From Lingula anatina (lineage: Eukaryota > Brachiopoda > Lingulata > Lingulida > Lingulidae), in NCBI RefSeq assembly GCF_001039355.2, contig NW_019775291.1, positions 637,536 to 701,535 of the forward strand: DNA of 64,000 bases, in the 5' to 3' direction. This document shows, one piece after another, positions 24,701-36,642 of the stretch (position 1 is the first letter of the stretch; each line of letters opens with the position of its first letter). The position numbers were made by a program, and so were the translations under genes. A model generated the notes under the pieces. It was not told the DNA's origin and ran no database searches. It saw only the letters and a list, made by a program, of their open reading frames with translations.

Positions 24701-25596
24701 TGACTCATGCCTATAATTGCACCAAGAATGACAGCACAGGGTACTCACCGTTCTTCCTGGTGTTTGGTAGACGACCACGGTTGCCCATCGATCTCATTTC
24801 CGGACTAGAGGGAGAACCTCACTACACATCCAAGAGTGAGTACGTGAAGAAATGGGCAGCGCGCATGGAAGAGGCGTACCGGATCGCTGGGCAAAAAGCC
24901 AAGAAACAGGGGGAAGTTGCGCGGAAATATTATAATCAAAAGCCAGCAAGTGCCGCACTGTTACCGGGTGACCGCGTTCTGGTAAGGAACCTTACTGAAC
25001 GTGGAGGGCCAGGGAAGTTACGATCTTACTGGGAAGAAGAGGTGCACGTTGTCGCCAGACGGATTAACGACTCGCCGGTGTACGAAGTACGTTCAGAACG
25101 AGGAAACGGGAAGATCCGGCGACTGCATCGGAATTTGTTACTGCAATGTAATGAACTTCCGCTTTCCTGCCCAGATGCGAAACGCCCCCGACTCAAAAGG
25201 ATGACGCCACGGAAACAACGACCCCAACTATCTCCTTCTTCACACTCAGACGACTCCGACTCAGATGACTTTACTCTGGTTAAGAGGACACAGCCCAGTA
25301 TCACTGCTGCACCGGCAAGTACACTGAATCCAATGGCTGAGCCTTTCGTGCCAGAGCCGGAACTTGAACATTCTGGAAACGTTCTAGAAATGGAAGAGTC
25401 GGGACCGGACGTAAATGAACAATCGGAAGAAGAAGAACAGGCACCGGAGACTAGTGGTGAGATTTGCAGACGCCCTAAACGAGCAGTGAACCCACCGGAA
25501 AGACTCACATACGACAAAATGGGAGGTCCAAACCACTACGCAGGAATGAGGCAAATTCTAGCGACGGGAATTAGGCTCTGGCGTCCTTGGGCATAG
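21694..25596 (+). CDS. Pol: reverse transcriptase, RNase H, integrase, with internal TGA
   Basis: One frame from about 21740 to 25596, interrupted only by TGA at 24439-24441. [16 protein letters not shown] and the catalytic YLDDILVYS (about 22795-22820). RNase [28 protein letters not shown] and [12 protein letters not shown]. Integrase: zinc-binding HxxxH (HVKHGHLG) with a CKC pair, then D (ISIDFLHLE), D ([10 protein letters not shown]) and E (QCERMNR), then the C-terminal domain ([12 protein letters not shown]). The TGA lies between the first and second catalytic aspartates of integrase, so no full integrase can be made without readthrough. The acidic, Ser/Pro-rich tail (about 25200-25480) is typical of this clade's integrase end. 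Confidence 0.9.
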
Positions 25597-25922
25597 GAGG
25601 ACGTGGACATTCTCGTACTAACGTTGATGGACAGCATTAGAAAAAAAAACTATCTTGGGAACATTAAATCTGCTCGCTAGGAGTGTGACAGTATGTAGGC
25701 AGATAACGGGAGCACCAGTAGGTGCGTTATTAGAAATCTGATCAATTTCTTGTCCTTTCATAGGCATTTTATGCAATAACTCTGCCAATGATGGTACGTT
25801 CTATCAAAGGAAGTTCCTGAAAAGTGTATATATTTTAGTTGACTTTATTTAGCTAGGGTAGGTTTGCAATTTTGTTAATGTATAATTACTCGATAGAAAT
25901 GTTGGGGCAACATTTTGTTTTT

Positions 25923-25933
25923 GGGGGGGAGAA
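25923..25933 (+). other. Polypurine tract
   Basis: GGGGGGGAGAA lies immediately before the 3' LTR. It is the expected primer for plus-strand synthesis. Confidence 0.85.
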
Positions 25934-26397
25934 TGTAAGTATTGTGATAGATGTGCGGACCAGCACAATGGAAGTCTAGGGAGCGGCCGATGCCCTTTTG
26001 TTCGCTAACCTGGGGCTTGGTGCGCTTACTGACGTCAAGGGTTGCCAGATCCCCTTGATGAGCGAAACCAATATTTTATTGGTCACTAAAATCCCTTTGT
26101 TTTAAGTCTCATCCGCTGTTTTCGCATTTTTGTCTTTTAACGTAGAGCAGTATAGGCCTACAGTAGTCAATTTCTTATCAAAGAAGAACGGAAAAAAATT
26201 AGAGTAAACGAGCCAGCGAAACAGAATAGAAAGATAGACGGAGTGACGGCCCAATTGTATAAGCGGACTCCGTTTAGGTGTTTCTTTAATCGTGAAAAAT
26301 AGTCAATACAGATTCTGGAGCAAACTGAGACTAGTGTTTATTTCTGTGACAATATTTCTCCCAATCACCGCCAAAAATAATAATAAGCCCGGCTACA
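25934..26397 (+). repeat. 3' LTR
   Basis: Near-identical to 19779-20241. By eye the differences are in GGGTGGCC/GGGTTGCC, GAAGAAAA/GAAAAAAA, CTCCATTT/CTCCGTTT, ACTTGTG/ACTAGTG, and one extra base in the AATAATA run. Confidence 0.95.
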
Positions 26398-28285
26398 CAA
26401 CAATTTTGAAAACGTATTCAACTTATTTTCCTTTTGAGACAAATTCTCAACACTCTTAGGTCGAATCGAATACGGAGAATTAAAAAAAGTCCTGCTTATA
26501 TTAATATCCTGCTGATTTGTTGTAATGAGCGACATTTGAAAAACATTGTCGTTAGGTTCCTCATATTTTAACCTTCCCTGTATGATTATAATCATTGCAC
26601 CAAATGCTATTTCATCTGCTTTCTGAAAGTACCTATGTTTTATGTATGGATGAATTTCTAATTATCTTAATAATCTTGTGATCCTATTTGTTATCAACTG
26701 ACAATGATAAAGAAGACAGACATGGTCATCATCCATATTATATGAATGCAGACTGTACAGCCTGCAAATTTCACCTTGAGAAATGAAAAAGGCAAAACAA
26801 AAAAATTTGCAACTGCATACTATTACAACAACAAAAAGGGTATGAGATAAGGACAATGGAATATGTGCTATAAGAACTTTATATTTACATGTATTATATG
26901 TGACGTAACTTTAATGCCAACGCGAAAATAACTAATGTGAAGTTGGTTTGATGAAACAAAAAAGCAGTAAAGAATGACTTCTGCTGAAGCCATTAACAAA
27001 CGTCAACCAAAGTTTTTATGTATGCAAGGATTATTTCCTCATAGGTTGGCTACTATAAGTTTTTTTTGTTTTATTGCTAAACGTGTCTTTTTGTTTATGT
27101 TTTAACATGTCATGTATGTTTCTTCTAATTATCGATCAATTTTATACCATTTGCATGTGTTAGTCTTCGTTTGTTTTTATATCTCCCCTATCTTAGTGTG
27201 ACGTGTCCTTCGATGCATGTAGCACAGGGGGATTCCAATTCGATATCAATATGAATACCTTCCATGTGGTAATGAATCAATGTGATCTAGGATAATAATG
27301 ATCAAATCTTCATTTTGAATTCAAAAGAAGAATTAACTGGTCATTTTCAATAAGACGAAAGGATGAGTGCGAATAACCATTGGCAAAGTGCCCATCGTCA
27401 ATTTTTTTTTTAATTTGCTATTATAAAGTTTATACATATATTGGTTGTGTGATAAAATATTATTTGGTTTGAGGCATTGTAACTTAGTATTTTTAATGAG
27501 TTATATGTGGTGGTGGGGGGGGGGGGGGGGTAGCCAGATTTACCTATTGTATGCAGTCTAATGAATCAGAGCAACTTGTTTTAGCATATATATTACATAA
27601 ATGATTTTTTTGTCAAATGAAACTTGTCTTGTGATGTAAAAGAGCTATATGTTAAATAATTGTGGTGTGGCACAAGTAAATGGGAAAGTAATCATTGTTT
27701 TTTTATCCTAGAGAAGAGAGGGAGGGGTGGCATATTATGGTATTTTCTCACAGAAGCCATCACTGATTTCACTTAACTGTATAAAAATCTTGTAACTAGA
27801 AAAACTTGTTTCAGTGTATTTATTAATTTTATATAACTTTTCTCACAGACCAGCATTTGTTGGTCTAAATAATTGTATTTTTAACCAATACACATTTTGT
27901 ACAAGGCTCTAAGGAATGGTAAAAATGCTAAAAGCAAAAGGCTGTTACAGTAACAACAAAAAAATCATGTGTAAAAGCACTCTAAACAGCTATTTGGAAT
28001 GTTTCCATTAACCATAAAATAAACAAGGTTTAAATTGTACCAAAATAATAAGGTATAACTAAAAACTAAATGAAAATATATAACACATAAAACAGTTATG
28101 GCCAATAATCTGTATGACAATGAAATTAAATCACCTAAAAAGTACTTCATATATGATTATGTATGTGATAAAGAGCTTGTATAGAATGCAATGCAAGAGT
28201 TATTTTATACAAAATATACAAATATGAGTATAAAAAATGCATAATGAAACAATACATAATTAATCAGATGTGCTGTCCGAAACAC
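26398..28285. other. Intergenic or first-intron DNA upstream of NLR gene 2
   Basis: No exon was recognised. It contains a G-run at about 27512-27530 and the duplicated intron segment at 27227-27319. Confidence 0.4.
27227..27319. repeat. Ghost copy of an NLR gene 2 intron segment
   Basis: About 90 bp containing ATTCGATATCAATATGAATA and CCTTCCATGTGGTAATGAAT is repeated at about 30820-30905 inside the intron of NLR gene 2. Similarity seems to continue weakly (TTTTCAATAA) towards where an exon would be expected, but no exon survives. Confidence 0.75.
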
Positions 28286-28289
28286 TTTT

Positions 28290-28760
28290 TGTCTCACTAA
28301 TACTGTCACCACTTGATGTTGGTTAATGTGAGGTATCCAAACAGCCTTCTCCACAAAAGAATTTTCGATTGTATCCCTGCCTCACAGCAAACCCCATATA
28401 CCACAGGACTGAAGTGATATGTGCACAACTTCCAACTGTCTTGGAACCAGCTTTACACTGACAGTACCAGACACTGATGGGTCTAGTTTTGCTATGGGAG
28501 GTCTGAATCCATAAGGTGTACTGGTGGCAATAGATGTGTGCCTTAATTAACTATTTTGGCTGTGATTAAATCAGGTACATCCTTGCATACACTGTTATAA
28601 AACTGGCCATCTAGCAGATGCTCATCATTATATTGGCTAGCTTCTTTTATCTGGTAAACTTCTGGTAATTATTAAAGGCTGGTGGTCTCTTGTTTGGACT
28701 ATTTACCAAGTCACTAGGTTTCCAGATTTCCTTGACAAATAAAGCTATTCATAGCATTTT
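28290..28760 (-). pseudogene. SWIM-zinc-finger protein pseudogene (transposon-type)
   Basis: The minus strand encodes, in pieces in different frames, NSPNKRPPAFNNYQKF (about 28735-28680), YNDEHLLDGQFYNSVCKDVP then DLITAKI, then YTLWIQTSHSKTRPISVWYC and QCKAGSKTVGSCAHITSVLW with YMGFAVRQG. The CxCx(n)CxH pattern (WYCQCKAG...SCAHI) is a SWIM zinc finger followed by the 'SVLWYMGF' signature of a family common in invertebrate genomes as multicopy, transposon-associated genes. A stop at about 28545 and at least two frame changes mark it as dead. The minus-strand stop is near 28327. Confidence 0.62.
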
Positions 28761-29980
28761 GGTGAAAATGAAATAAAAAAAAAAAAAACTCTGCAAAGCT
28801 ATTATGAATAGTGCTGGTGTGGAAGATTAGGTCATAAGTAAAAAAACTAGGATGTGTGGGATGGAGCATTTTATTTTACTCTTTATACAAAATAGACATA
28901 AAAGGGGACATTTACACAAAACTTTTGGTTGCACAAAATGTAATTTCATGCCCATTAGAGGGGGTTGAGTCAAGCCACCCTTATGTGTAGAGGTCTATTA
29001 CAGCATGGGTCTCTATATAAAGTAGGAGCCACCACAATGTACATCTGCTATTTAGATAATTAATATAACTTCGAATATCTGAAGCACATTTTACATTTGA
29101 TCTTTCTTAATCCTAAGAAATTAGAATCAAAGTATGATATACTTACTGTATTTGGACTCTATTTCCTATCGATATCCCCCCCCCTTTTTTTGGGGGGATA
29201 GCATGCATTACATGAAAATGACTTTTCTTTTTTTGGTTGTAATTGAAAATATTTTACTGACTATAACCCCTATTTTTCTATCAAAGACCTACATTTTATT
29301 TTGGGTTGTTCTTTTTGTACAAAAGTTTCACTGTATCTGCCTAGCCATCCTATGTAAGCATGTAGCAACTACCTCATGGCAGGAATAAACATGGTCGCCT
29401 GCTAGCATATGGACTGAAAATGTCATTATTTAGTTTGAGTACATATCGAGCCCAACCCTCAGACAAGCTGATTTTCACATATATTCATATCTTTTCAACC
29501 GTGAATAATTAGCTTGTCTGAGGCAGGGACTCATAAAAAAAATGAACATCTTTTATCCTCAAGTCACTGTAAGATTCTTCTTTCAATCAGCACTACATTT
29601 AAGAATAAAGCAATCAATATATTGATCACAAGCAGTGATTGGCCACTTATTGCCTTTCTTTTTTACACAGGCACCTTCTGTACCCAATTACAAAATTTCA
29701 AAGTTGTCACCTTACTATATCTAAAGATATGTAGCATTACAATTCAGACCCCCCCTAAAACACAAATTTTCAAGAATATTTGACGAGGTCATTTTGCCTT
29801 TAATTTTTCATATTTCAAATTCAATAAAAAAAATGTATGTGGATCATAAAAATTTAAGACCCCAACTTTAATTTGGCATCAATTTTTTTTCATTCATTCA
29901 CAATCTATTTTTCATGTATAAAAGGGGGCACTTTTACCCCCTTATTCGCACTCATCCTTTAACATATGTCTTTCTTTCAG
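28761..29980. other. Non-coding stretch before NLR gene 2 exons
   Basis: AT-rich with no supported exon. The polypyrimidine stretch TCTTTCTTTCAG at its end is the acceptor of the first visible NLR gene 2 exon. Confidence 0.4.
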
Positions 29981-32900
29981 ATTCATGTCCTCAAGTGGAC
30001 TCCACTGAGTCGTCAACTACGGACGTAGTAGACACCCAGCATTTATATCCTCCATTACCAACTGAAGAGACAATGAATACACAGACCACAGTGACAGGTC
30101 TTGCAAGTGTTGATGTGGAAACCAGTTCAGGTAATACCCTTTCCCTCCCTCCCTCTCTCTCTTTCTCCCTCCCTCCTAACTCTGTGTCACCGCATCAGGG
30201 CCTCCATCGACGTCACTTTCTGAAGTCAGCATAAGACCATTTTAGCCTATGGCTCTCTCTCCACACCTGGGCTACATGTACCACGAGGACATATAAATAG
30301 AGTACCTGCCATGACCAGATGACCATTTGTGATATCTAACTTTAAATTTTATGCGTGATGGAGTGCCTCTGTTAGATGTGACTGCCTGTTACCTTTAACA
30401 AAATCGACTCAGTTAACCGTGAAGTTATCATATACGTGTATATATTGTGTTGCTTCGGGCCCGTCATTTAGATTACCTTTAAAAATATTTTAATTTGAGG
30501 CGTTCGTATGGTACTCATGGTTATGGGTGTATCTATTTATTATTGATATTATAATACCCCCACAGATGTTATGCTTTGCCCTGGTTAGTTTTGAAGTTAA
30601 CGATCTACTTGTTGTAACTCAAAAAGTTAAGGACACATTTCAATAAAAAATACAGGATCAGCTAGAAATGTGCTGATCTAGAATCAACTGAACTTTAAAA
30701 ACGCTCAATATATTCATTACCAATGGGAAATGAGCTGACTTGGCGTGGGTCTGCACCCTTTGATGGCTTTATTTCCAGTCATTATTACTTTTTTTCAATA
30801 ACAAGTGCTAGATGCATGGGATTTCAATTCGATATCAATATGAATACCTTCCATGTGGTAATGAATTAATGTGATCTTGGATAAAAAATAACCAAATCTT
30901 CATTTCACATATTCAAAATATTACTAAACTAAACGTTTTCAATAATACTAGAATTAAACATATATTTTTATATTATATTCTATAGGCACACGTGCGATAG
31001 GAGACGCCCTAACAGACGAGTCAGACGTTAATCCTGCAAGCCATCAAAGTGAGTCATGTCAGCCGTCATGTATTCTTATGACCAACAATGTCTGATACAG
31101 TTCGTCAACAATACCATATCGCTATTAACTTGATCATTGTTTAGTTTGCTGTGCTGTAAAAATGATTTTAGTAACATGTTTTCTTATTATATAGCTTGGT
31201 TGCATTTTGATGCCATGTGAGACATACTTTTAAAATAATGAAACTTATACATAATCCCAAAAATGAAAACCGTATACTTTCCAGAGGGATGTTAAAAAAA
31301 TCCATTCTGGACAGAATTAAATAAAAAGGACTACATTTAAAATTAAAATTGCATTGTTTTTACAAGTGTGATACCTACTGAATTTGTTTATTTTGCCTCA
31401 TATTTTTTATTCTAAGAACTACACGCACTGTAGGTGAAAGAATTTTTTTCTTTTGCAGGAAGTAAACTCCATACGACCGAACCAGATGCTGCCTCTTGTA
31501 AGGTACATTCAGAATTTTCATCACTCAACTTTGATTGTTTTTGCTTCGTTTGGGGGTTGGTTGGGGGTTATTATAAGGATCCATTTAATTCCACTCAGGC
31601 ATATGTTATACTATACTTTAAAGTCTTATTTAGCTTTTCACGATGAATATAGGAAACCACCAACCTGCTTTTCCAACTTTTTCATTGTATTGATCATGAA
31701 TAAGAACTATTAGCGGGTAGCACTGATTTTTTTTTAATTTCAGCTGTTATAGTAATATTAGCATAGAAACTTGAAATTGTCTTCCAATTATCAGGTACCT
31801 GTAATGAGCCCAACACACAAAAACCTGTTGGTACAAATGCGTCCAATGCTGATAAAATATCTCCAAGTTGAGGACATCATCCCGGACATGGAAGCAAGCG
31901 GAATCCTTAGTAAACTTAATGCAGATAAGATAAAGGCTCAAAAGACAGATCAAGAACAAGCTTTTGAATTTCTCTGTATTCTACCTAAATGTGGTCCTCG
32001 TGCATTTGACACCTTTGTTGAAGTGTTGAGAAAACACAACAAAAAAGAACTTGCAGGTTCGTTAGCAGAAAAGGCGACCACTTGTTGTAGTACAAACCAG
32101 ATAGCTACTTTCTACATCAATCACATGAGCCAGATACAGCGCCTTCCCTGGGACCCCAACGACACGATGCACATGGACGATGTCTATGTTAACTTACAGT
32201 GGGTACAAGAAGAAAGCAAACCCAAGGGCACCAGCTTTAAAGCAGTTGAAAATTATGCATCAATATTTGAAGATACCGAACAAGACAAACGACCAAAGAG
32301 AATATTAGTCAGAGGAAAAGCAGGTATCGGCAAAACCACATTTACACAGAAGATAGCAACAGATTGGGCAAACAATGCAGTCGGGTTAAAAAAATGTGAA
32401 GAAGTTTTGTCAAAATATGAACATCTTATCATATTAAATCTACGCAGCATTCAGCCTGGTCAAACACTGAAGGAAGCAATTGGAATACAAATTCCTTGTT
32501 CTGCAGAAATTACGAAGGTAGTGGCAGAGGAAGCCATGTATGCTCTGGACAATAACAGTGACCATGTGCTGTTGGTCTTTGACGGTTATGATGAATATGA
32601 TCCCAAAACTTCACAAGAAATCACAGAAGTTATCAATCGTACACGATACCAGGATGTATGCACCATCATCACAACACGTCCATGGAAGGCAGAAGAGTTG
32701 ATGAACAGACGGATAATGGACAGTGTGTATGAAATCACTGGGCTAACAAAGGACAATATAGCTCAGTATGTTGCAAATTTCTTTGATAAGAAAGAAATAA
32801 GGAAGGGTCTTTTAAGATACCTAGATAAAATGAGTCTTATGTCTCTGGCAGAGGTCCCAATACTTTTACTATTCATTTGCCTTCTGTGGGAAGATCAGTT

Positions 32901-34638
32901 AAGTGATTCAAGTACAGTTTCACTTCCAGGTTCCTACACACTGCTATATGAGAGCCTTATACAGTTGCTCATAAGACGAAGATATAACATCAGGTCACAG
33001 GAAAAAGTGGGTGAATATCTTGAAAAACTGAAATACACTTTTTTCAATATTGGTAAGCTGGCTTTAGAGGGTCTGCTTAAACCAGATGGAGGTCTTGTAT
33101 TTGATGAAGAAGATTTAAAATTGATTCCAAACATAAGTAATTTGTACAGTTTAGGTCTTCTCAACAAATCCAAAGTACAGTGTCATCTTGATGTGAAATA
33201 TCAAGTAACATTTCTTCATAAAACCATTCAAGAACTATTTGCTGCAGAATACCTTGCTGGGACAGTATGTGATAATGATCATGTTTTAGATGAATTTCTG
33301 GGACACTTAAACACCCTTGACAGGCTCTATGACATGAACTATGTGCTGCGTTTCTTATGTGGGTTATCAAAGCCAGCAATTGCCAAAGTGCGACCTAGAG
33401 CTCAAGAGCTGGCAAAGATGGATGCATCTCTAAAACACTTTTATTCTTCAAATACTGAAGTTGATACCAGTACTTTATTCAACAGACATACCTTTCCATG
33501 GGATTTTCCCTTTGATAGTCAAATTGCTAACCGGTACATACAACATTTCAATGACTTCCTCCTAGAACACTGGTATGCACAATGCTCCCAGGAAAGAGAT
33601 TTGACTCCCGAGCTTACCCCCTGGCACACCATACTCAGCATACCATACTCATTTAAACACTATGATCCGAGATTTCAGGAGGTCTTAGACAACAGTTTAC
33701 GCAATAATGAACAGATATGGAAAAATGTATTCCAAGATGTGAATACTGTCATTTGGGACAACACTACAGATACATCAAATGAAGCGATTCACTTATTAAT
33801 GATGTGTGAAGTATTCAGGAATCTTTCATTTATATTTGGGGAAAAAGCAAAATACTTGGATTCTAATAGCTATAACAGTGCTTTAAAACATGTATTGTCC
33901 AATGCGCCTAACTTAAACACACTTTGTATCGATAGACACTTTGATAGTTCATACTTATCCTTAATACAAAACCCCGCAAAATTGCGTAACCTGCTTGTTA
34001 GTGACTGGAAGGATCTTAGTGCAGCACCAGAACCAGTAGACGCTCAGATTCTTAGGCAGACGTCAGCGTTGAAGTGTTTACATCTAGAACGTGGTACATG
34101 TAAAAGCTTGACAAAAGACCTAGGGGGTCAGCTCCCGTTCAGTCGTGCTCTTACGCACTTAGCGATTAAGGATTTTCCCCTTACTGCTGAGTGTGTCAAG
34201 ATACTGGGCAAGAATCTTAATTGTGTGGCAGAACTGGAACAATTAAAACTGGAAAGTGTATTTAATTGGCCATATATCATCTACTTGAACCTGACATTGC
34301 TACAGGCGGGACTCGTTTATGAAAATTGTCCATATATTGATCAGCAAGAACATGAAGACCATGGTTGCCCACATGTTTGTAATGCCGTGCTTGAACTGGG
34401 CCACGGTGTGACACACACCCCTAAGTTGAAACATTTCTCATTGGCAAACAATGAGTTAGGTTGGCACTGTGGTATCGCCAGTTCCCTCACGGCATTGGTA
34501 CAATCTCTCAGTACAGTGTCAGAGCAGACCAGAATGGAGATTGACTTATCTCTTAATTATGCAGACAAAGTTGACAGCCTCAAGGAGCAGATAGAGAACA
34601 TTGTCAGTTCTTATCCGCACGTGACCCTGACATTTTAG
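29981..34638 (+). CDS. CARD-NACHT-LRR receptor (NLR family), gene 2
   Basis: Exons at 29981-30130, 30986-31048, 31459-31502 and 31795-34638 with consistent phases (1,1,1,0). The first visible exon encodes a Ser/Thr/Pro-rich linker (DSTESSTTDVVDTQHLYPPL). At least one more 5' exon should precede it. The large exon holds, in order, a CARD (LQVEDIIPDMEASGIL, FEFLCILPKCGPRAF), Walker A GKAGIGKTT, Walker B LLVFDGYDEYDP, sensor IITTRPWKAEEL, a helical/winged-helix region and degenerate leucine-rich repeats. It is strongly similar to gene 1 throughout. Differences cluster in the C-terminal repeats and in the loop after EVDTSTLFN, where gene 1 reads differently and is longer. Frame intact. The in-frame ATG at 31771 lies in the intron, and the true exon begins GTACCTGTAATG. 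Role inferred from family: intracellular sensing and CARD-dependent signalling. Confidence 0.88.
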
Positions 34639-34655
34639 ACAATGTAACTTCTTTG

Positions 34656-34658
<3 letters not shown>

Positions 34659-34716
<58 letters not shown>
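34659..34716. repeat. (TA)n microsatellite
   Basis: About 29 TA units, 20 bp after the stop codon of NLR gene 2. Absent at the same place in gene 1. Confidence 0.95.
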
Positions 34717-34719
<3 letters not shown>

Positions 34720-35146
34720 GAAAACTTATCTGTCGGATTGCTTTCTTTTACTGTGTATAAAGCCATACAGGTAAGTCTCCTTTGGTCGAGATACCGTCTT
34801 AGAAAGTATTGTTTTATTTTTAAAAGACTGAGATTAAATGTAAAGTGTTGCATATATAGTGGCCATTGAAAGTGGGGAACGTATTACTGCCTCGCCTTTG
34901 CCAAAAAATTGATGTGAGTTTTGTTTTGTCATTTTATCACCAAGTTCATGAACCATGTCCTGGCATATCTATATTTATGTACTTGATTATCATTGCCCAG
35001 GCTGATAGCTGACTGGTAAAGTGAAAATTAATATGACGGATTGCTATCTCATACGGTGTATATATGAGATCATGGCTCTATCATTTCAGCGAGGATATTA
35101 TGAATTGAAAAGATACTGTATTTTAATGAACAGACACAGATGTGTA

Positions 35147-35362
35147 TGTAGCGGTGACCGGGGGTAGTTTATGACAAAGTAACTATAGGGTAAAAGAACT
35201 GATCACATCATTTTTTAAAGTGACCGTATCCAGTAGTGGCAAGAAAGCGTCGCCAGTGAGTCCAAATGAAATAGTTAAGCATCTTAAAGTAACTTTATTA
35301 AAGAGACTTGATAGAGGGGGCCAACTTACCCCGAGGTCCAACTAGCCCCGGTCTCCCCTACA
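35147..35362. mobile_element. 216-bp TIR element (MITE) in NLR gene 2 flank
   Basis: The left end TGTAGCGGTGACCGGGGGTA and the inverted right end TGTAGGGGAGACCGGGGCTA are near-perfect terminal inverted repeats, flanked by TA on both sides (35145-35146, 35363-35364). The aligned 3' flank of NLR gene 1 (about 16418-16445) lacks the element. TA target sites suggest a Tc1/mariner-type origin (inference). Confidence 0.75.
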
Positions 35363-35730
35363 TATAGTTGTCACCGTCATAAGTGGATTAAAACTAATCG
35401 AGGTTAATTCTAAAGTGTGCATAGTGGCCATTGAAGGTGGGAATGCATTTTTTATAATTTGCCTCACCTGTAGGGGTACCCTTCCCAAAATTGATGCTGC
35501 TTTATAATGGGAGTGAAAATGTTGTTCTGGAATTTTTACTAACATGTTCATGAACCATGTGCCAGTGTAAGGAAACTGAGGGTCCGTGAAACAGAAAGTC
35601 CGCCCTCCTTATAGTTATAATGGTTAGGGTTAGTCTGACATAAGTGGGTCAAAATCTAGAGCGAGGATCACCTGGACAAATGAATGGGAAGCGGACTCTC
35701 TGTTATGGGGGACCCTCTGTCATGTTACAG

Positions 35731-35968
35731 TTATTAAGTAGTTTTTTGTAATCTAATTATGTCAATTGTAAAGAAGATAGTTTTATCAGGTTAAAATGTA
35801 TTTTTCTTCTATGCATGCCCATTATATGCAACACAATTTATTAATCACGGGATATAATAATTTAAGTGTTAGTTACTTCCATGCCATTGTTAGCATTCCC
35901 TGTTGATAAAATAGCCATGCGCATGCAAAACGCCTTTATAAGGCATTCAGAACAAGTTGATACGCGCA
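35731..35968. repeat. About 240-bp dispersed duplication, copy 1
   Basis: Runs from TTATTAAGTAG to AAGTTGATACGCGCA. Copy 2 is at 36210-36413 and lacks about 35 bp from the middle of this copy. Confidence 0.85.
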
Positions 35969-36209
35969 AATTGTTGTTTACTCCAGGAAAATTCATTTTT
36001 TGGCCAAAACGATGAGTTATTATCCCTTTAACCGGCATGCCAATATTTCTGTAATTGATAATGATAATTACAAAAGATTGCCTGACTAAAAGTGCATTGA
36101 CAATTTGAATTAGCTTTTTACGGCTGCGGTGTATTTCAAATGTCATTTACATGTTAGTTTAGCTTAAAATAAGTTTATATCAATGGTCATGTATAATATA
36201 TATGAATCG

Positions 36210-36413
36210 TTATTAAGTAGTCTTTTTGTAATCTAATTATGTGAATTGTAAATAAAATAGTTTTATCAGGTTAAAATATGTTTTTCTTCTATGCGTGTCC
36301 ATTATTTTAAGTGTATGTTACTTCCGTGCCATTGTTAGCATTCCCTATTGATAAAATAGCCATGTGCATGGAAAACACCTTTATAAGGCATTCAGAACAA
36401 GTTGATACGCGCA
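36210..36413. repeat. About 240-bp dispersed duplication, copy 2
   Basis: Shares GTAATCTAATTATG, AGATAGTTTTATCAGG-like and TTATAAGGCATTCAGAACAA blocks with 35731-35968, in the same orientation. Confidence 0.85.
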
Positions 36414-36642
36414 CTAGCAGACCTGAGGACTTAACATGGCCGAGTCACTTAAAAGGAGCGCCGACTAATTCTCTAATGGCCTCCCTTCCTCCACACACCC
36501 CGGCGCTGCAAGGACCTGGCAACTAAACCTCAAAGCCAAGATTTAATTCATTTAATGGTGGTGTGGAGGCGGCGAGAATATCAGGGGTTTAAAAATTATC
36601 GTCCATAAAACCAAAAGTAGAAAAAACTCTACTGTCACATTC

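Larger units (their letters stand above)
19779..26397 (+). mobile_element. Ty3/Gypsy LTR retrotransposon, structurally complete, coding frame broken
   Basis: A 6.6-kb insertion between the two NLR paralogues. It has TG...CA LTRs of 463 and 464 bp, a 4-bp target duplication CAAC (19775-19778 and 26398-26401), a tRNA-Pro-type primer site, gag, protease, reverse transcriptase, RNase H, integrase and a polypurine tract. Domain order PR-RT-RH-IN defines Ty3/Gypsy. The LTRs differ by about four substitutions and one single-base indel, so insertion is recent. The coding region nevertheless changes frame at about 21165-21180, 21285-21325 and 21740-21775, and carries a TGA inside integrase at 24439-24441. 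This copy therefore looks non-autonomous as assembled. Confidence 0.93.

Noticed and set aside
31771-31803. ATG at 31771 as the NLR gene 2 start
   Set aside because: It lies before the splice acceptor (TTATCAG at about 31788-31794). Gene 1 has no equivalent, and upstream exons join in frame.
34635-34853. Tyr-Ile repeat open frame
   Set aside because: Translation of the (TA)n microsatellite.
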